Shown one piece after another: positions 18,683-20,018 of a stretch of DNA of 20,018 bases. Both the position numbers and the translations under genes were made by a program. The DNA is from Rhizophagus sp. LPA8_4_AMF (lineage: Eukaryota; Glomeromycota; Glomeromycetes; Glomerales; Glomeraceae): positions 1 through 20,018 of the forward strand of contig JADRCO010001357.1 in NCBI GenBank assembly GCA_021464525.1, read 5' to 3'. The notes under the pieces are model-generated. The model had not been told where the DNA came from, did no database searches, and saw only the letters and a program-made list of their open reading frames with translations. The number at the start of each line of letters is the position of its first letter. The stretch's first letter is position 1.

Positions 18683-19203
18683 TAGGAATGGCAATGGTTG
18701 GTCATGGTTGGTCATCGGTCAGTCATAACCAGTCAAGAACCTTTAACTGACCGACCATTCTGACTGACCACTATGGCTGACCGTTTGACTGACCGCTTGA
18801 CTGATCAATATGCAAAAATAGGAGCGGGTATATCTAAAATAATTAAAAAAGGAGTTGCAAAACTTTTTTTTATTAAAACACTTAAAAAAAACATTTCACA
18901 ACATTTTTTAATTATTTTAATAGAAAATGTTGTGAAAATGTTTTTTATTAATAATTTCATAAAAAAAGAACGTTTTCGCACTTTTTTTTAATAAAAAAGT
19001 TGCAAAAATGTCAAAAACCTTGGTATTGATGATTACCAAAACTAAATGGTTGGTTAAAGGATCGGTCAAACCAGTCAGTCAAGTGGTCGGTCAAACTGTC
19101 AGTCAACGGTCGATCAGAAACCTTTGGCCGACCAGTATCAGTCACGGTCATGACCAGTTATAACTGGTTAATGACCGTAACCATTGCCATCCCTAGTTAG
19201 CAT
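18675..19203. mobile_element. hAT-type MITE with 8-bp target duplication
   Basis: The 513-bp element (18683-19195) begins TAGGAATGGCAATGGTT and ends with the complement of TAGGGATGGCAATGGTT, TIRs of the TAGGGATG kind typical of hAT elements. GTTAGCAT is present exactly on both sides (18675-18682 and 19196-19203), the 8-bp duplication hAT transposases make. Subterminal sequence is packed with GGTCAGTC/GACTGACC-type motifs, probably transposase binding sites. The AT-rich centre folds back (ACATTTCACAACATTTT and its near-complement at about 18890-18943). No transposase is encoded, so it would depend on an autonomous hAT elsewhere; the 72-codon frame inside is not a gene. Confidence 0.88.
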
Positions 19204-19685
19204 CACGATGACATTACTAACATACCAAAATTAAATTCAAAACTAGTTCAAAACTAATACCCTAATCTTAATTCCTGACTCATTGGACTTTTCGTTCTGG
19301 TTTCATGGTCCAATGTGCTCAGGTAAGTACCTACAATTAAAATAAATGAAGAAATGTTAGCAAAACTTACTAACATTCTCTAACTTCCAATTTTCAAGTT
19401 TACCTTCCATTCTGAAGTCAAATGCCAAAATTTCACATTGAGGCATATCTATAAGAACAAAAATCAAAAGAAACATTATTTAAATTTTAACTAATGTTTC
19501 CTACTCTCTAATTCAAGCTTCATTACACACACCTCTTTCCAAATTCCAATAGAAAAGTCCAAAATCTGGGCGTCCTATAAAGAAAAAAGAAAAGAAATGT
19601 TAGTTAAATATTCTTAGCTTCCACTCCATAATTCCATTTCTCTATCTTATTTCAAGTTCCAAATCCAAGTAATACTTACAAATAA
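19204..19685 (-). repeat. Diverged array of about 118-bp units with splice-like signals
   Basis: Read on the minus strand, four units start near TTGGA at 19668, 19562, 19428 and 19313 (spacings 106, 134, 115). Each carries TTGGA-TT...GGAA, then a GTTAGAGA/GTTAGTAA-like string, then TAACATTTC and a pyrimidine-rich run ending in ATAG or GTAG. Two units fit a mini-exon of 42 or 45 nt between acceptor (CTTTATAG, CTTATAG) and donor (GTGTGTGT, GTAAACTT), encoding similar peptides (QILDFSIGIWKE and EILAFDFRME). It could be a decayed gene with repeated mini-exons or a non-coding satellite. Confidence 0.5.
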
Positions 19686-20018
19686 AAAATTATTTATCAG
19701 GTTTTTTTTTTGAAGGTTTGTTTTAGAAAAAAAGCAGTATTTTAAAAAAAGTTTTTTGAAATATGTTTCATTTAAAATAAAAAATGTAAAAATTTTTGTT
19801 TATTTAAGTAAAATAAAAATAAAAATAAAAATATATATGAATTATGCCGATTTGCAATAAATATACATGTATGGAATAAACCGGAATAATATTCTCTATA
19901 TCGGCGGGTTTGGTTCATCACAATTATAGACGTTTTTACTTAGTAAAATACTTTTTATGTAATATCAAATTGATCAGCATATACGGGATTTCATATCAGG
20001 TGAATTTGCAGATCAATT
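19686..20018. other. AT-rich window end
   Basis: No gene or repeat family is recognised. It has A and T runs and an AAAAT-type simple repeat at about 19808-19832. Confidence 0.5.

Noticed and set aside
18773-18991. 72-codon ORF MADRLTDRLTD...
   Set aside because: Wholly within the hAT MITE and made of its subterminal repeats and AT-rich core.
1-20018. CRISPR array, bacterial operon or prophage
   Set aside because: Genes have spliceosomal introns and eukaryotic signals; no regularly spaced short identical repeats with unique spacers are present.

Overview
The window is eukaryotic and very AT-rich (roughly three quarters A+T). Its genes have short GT-AG introns of about 77-118 bp, and it is full of decayed genes and small transposons. 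TKL-type kinase genes ending in Sel1 repeats, next to an F-box/LRR-like gene, are what established knowledge leads one to expect in the expanded gene families of arbuscular mycorrhizal fungi (Glomeromycotina, Rhizophagus-like). The organism is inferred from gene style; no ribosomal or mitochondrial marker is present.

Layout. 451-1494 (+): LRR part of an F-box-type gene without its F-box and with an internal stop. 2036-2636 (-): a three-exon gene for a small secreted protein, one base out of frame. 4034-6151 (+): an intact five-exon kinase/Sel1 gene, 591 residues, with Arg where the ATP-anchoring Lys should be. 8496-11650 (+): its tandem paralogue with the same exon plan; it keeps the Lys but has two stops and a one-base deletion, and its Sel1 array has grown from 5 to 12 repeats. 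17915-17979 (+): the first 65 bases of a third copy.

From about 11.9 kb the DNA is mostly mobile or repetitive: a foldback element (11892-12288); a short retroelement with an exact 15-bp target duplication (12732-13246); a tandem repeat predicting conserved hairpins with paired base changes (about 13345-13650), followed by a long polypurine tract; a 5'-truncated retrotransposed transcript with AATAAA, A-rich tail and exact 15-bp target duplication (14708-15709); a hAT-type MITE with an exact 8-bp target duplication (18683-19195); and an array of about 118-bp units with splice-like signals (about 19200-19680).

How the genes relate: the kinase copies show birth and decay of a receptor- or scaffold-like kinase family, with a conserved kinase exon structure and a fast-changing Sel1 tail. 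No operon-like or pathway cluster is visible. Only the 4034-6151 gene looks able to make a full protein as sequenced; the other coding units carry lesions that could be real decay or, for the single-base ones, sequencing errors.
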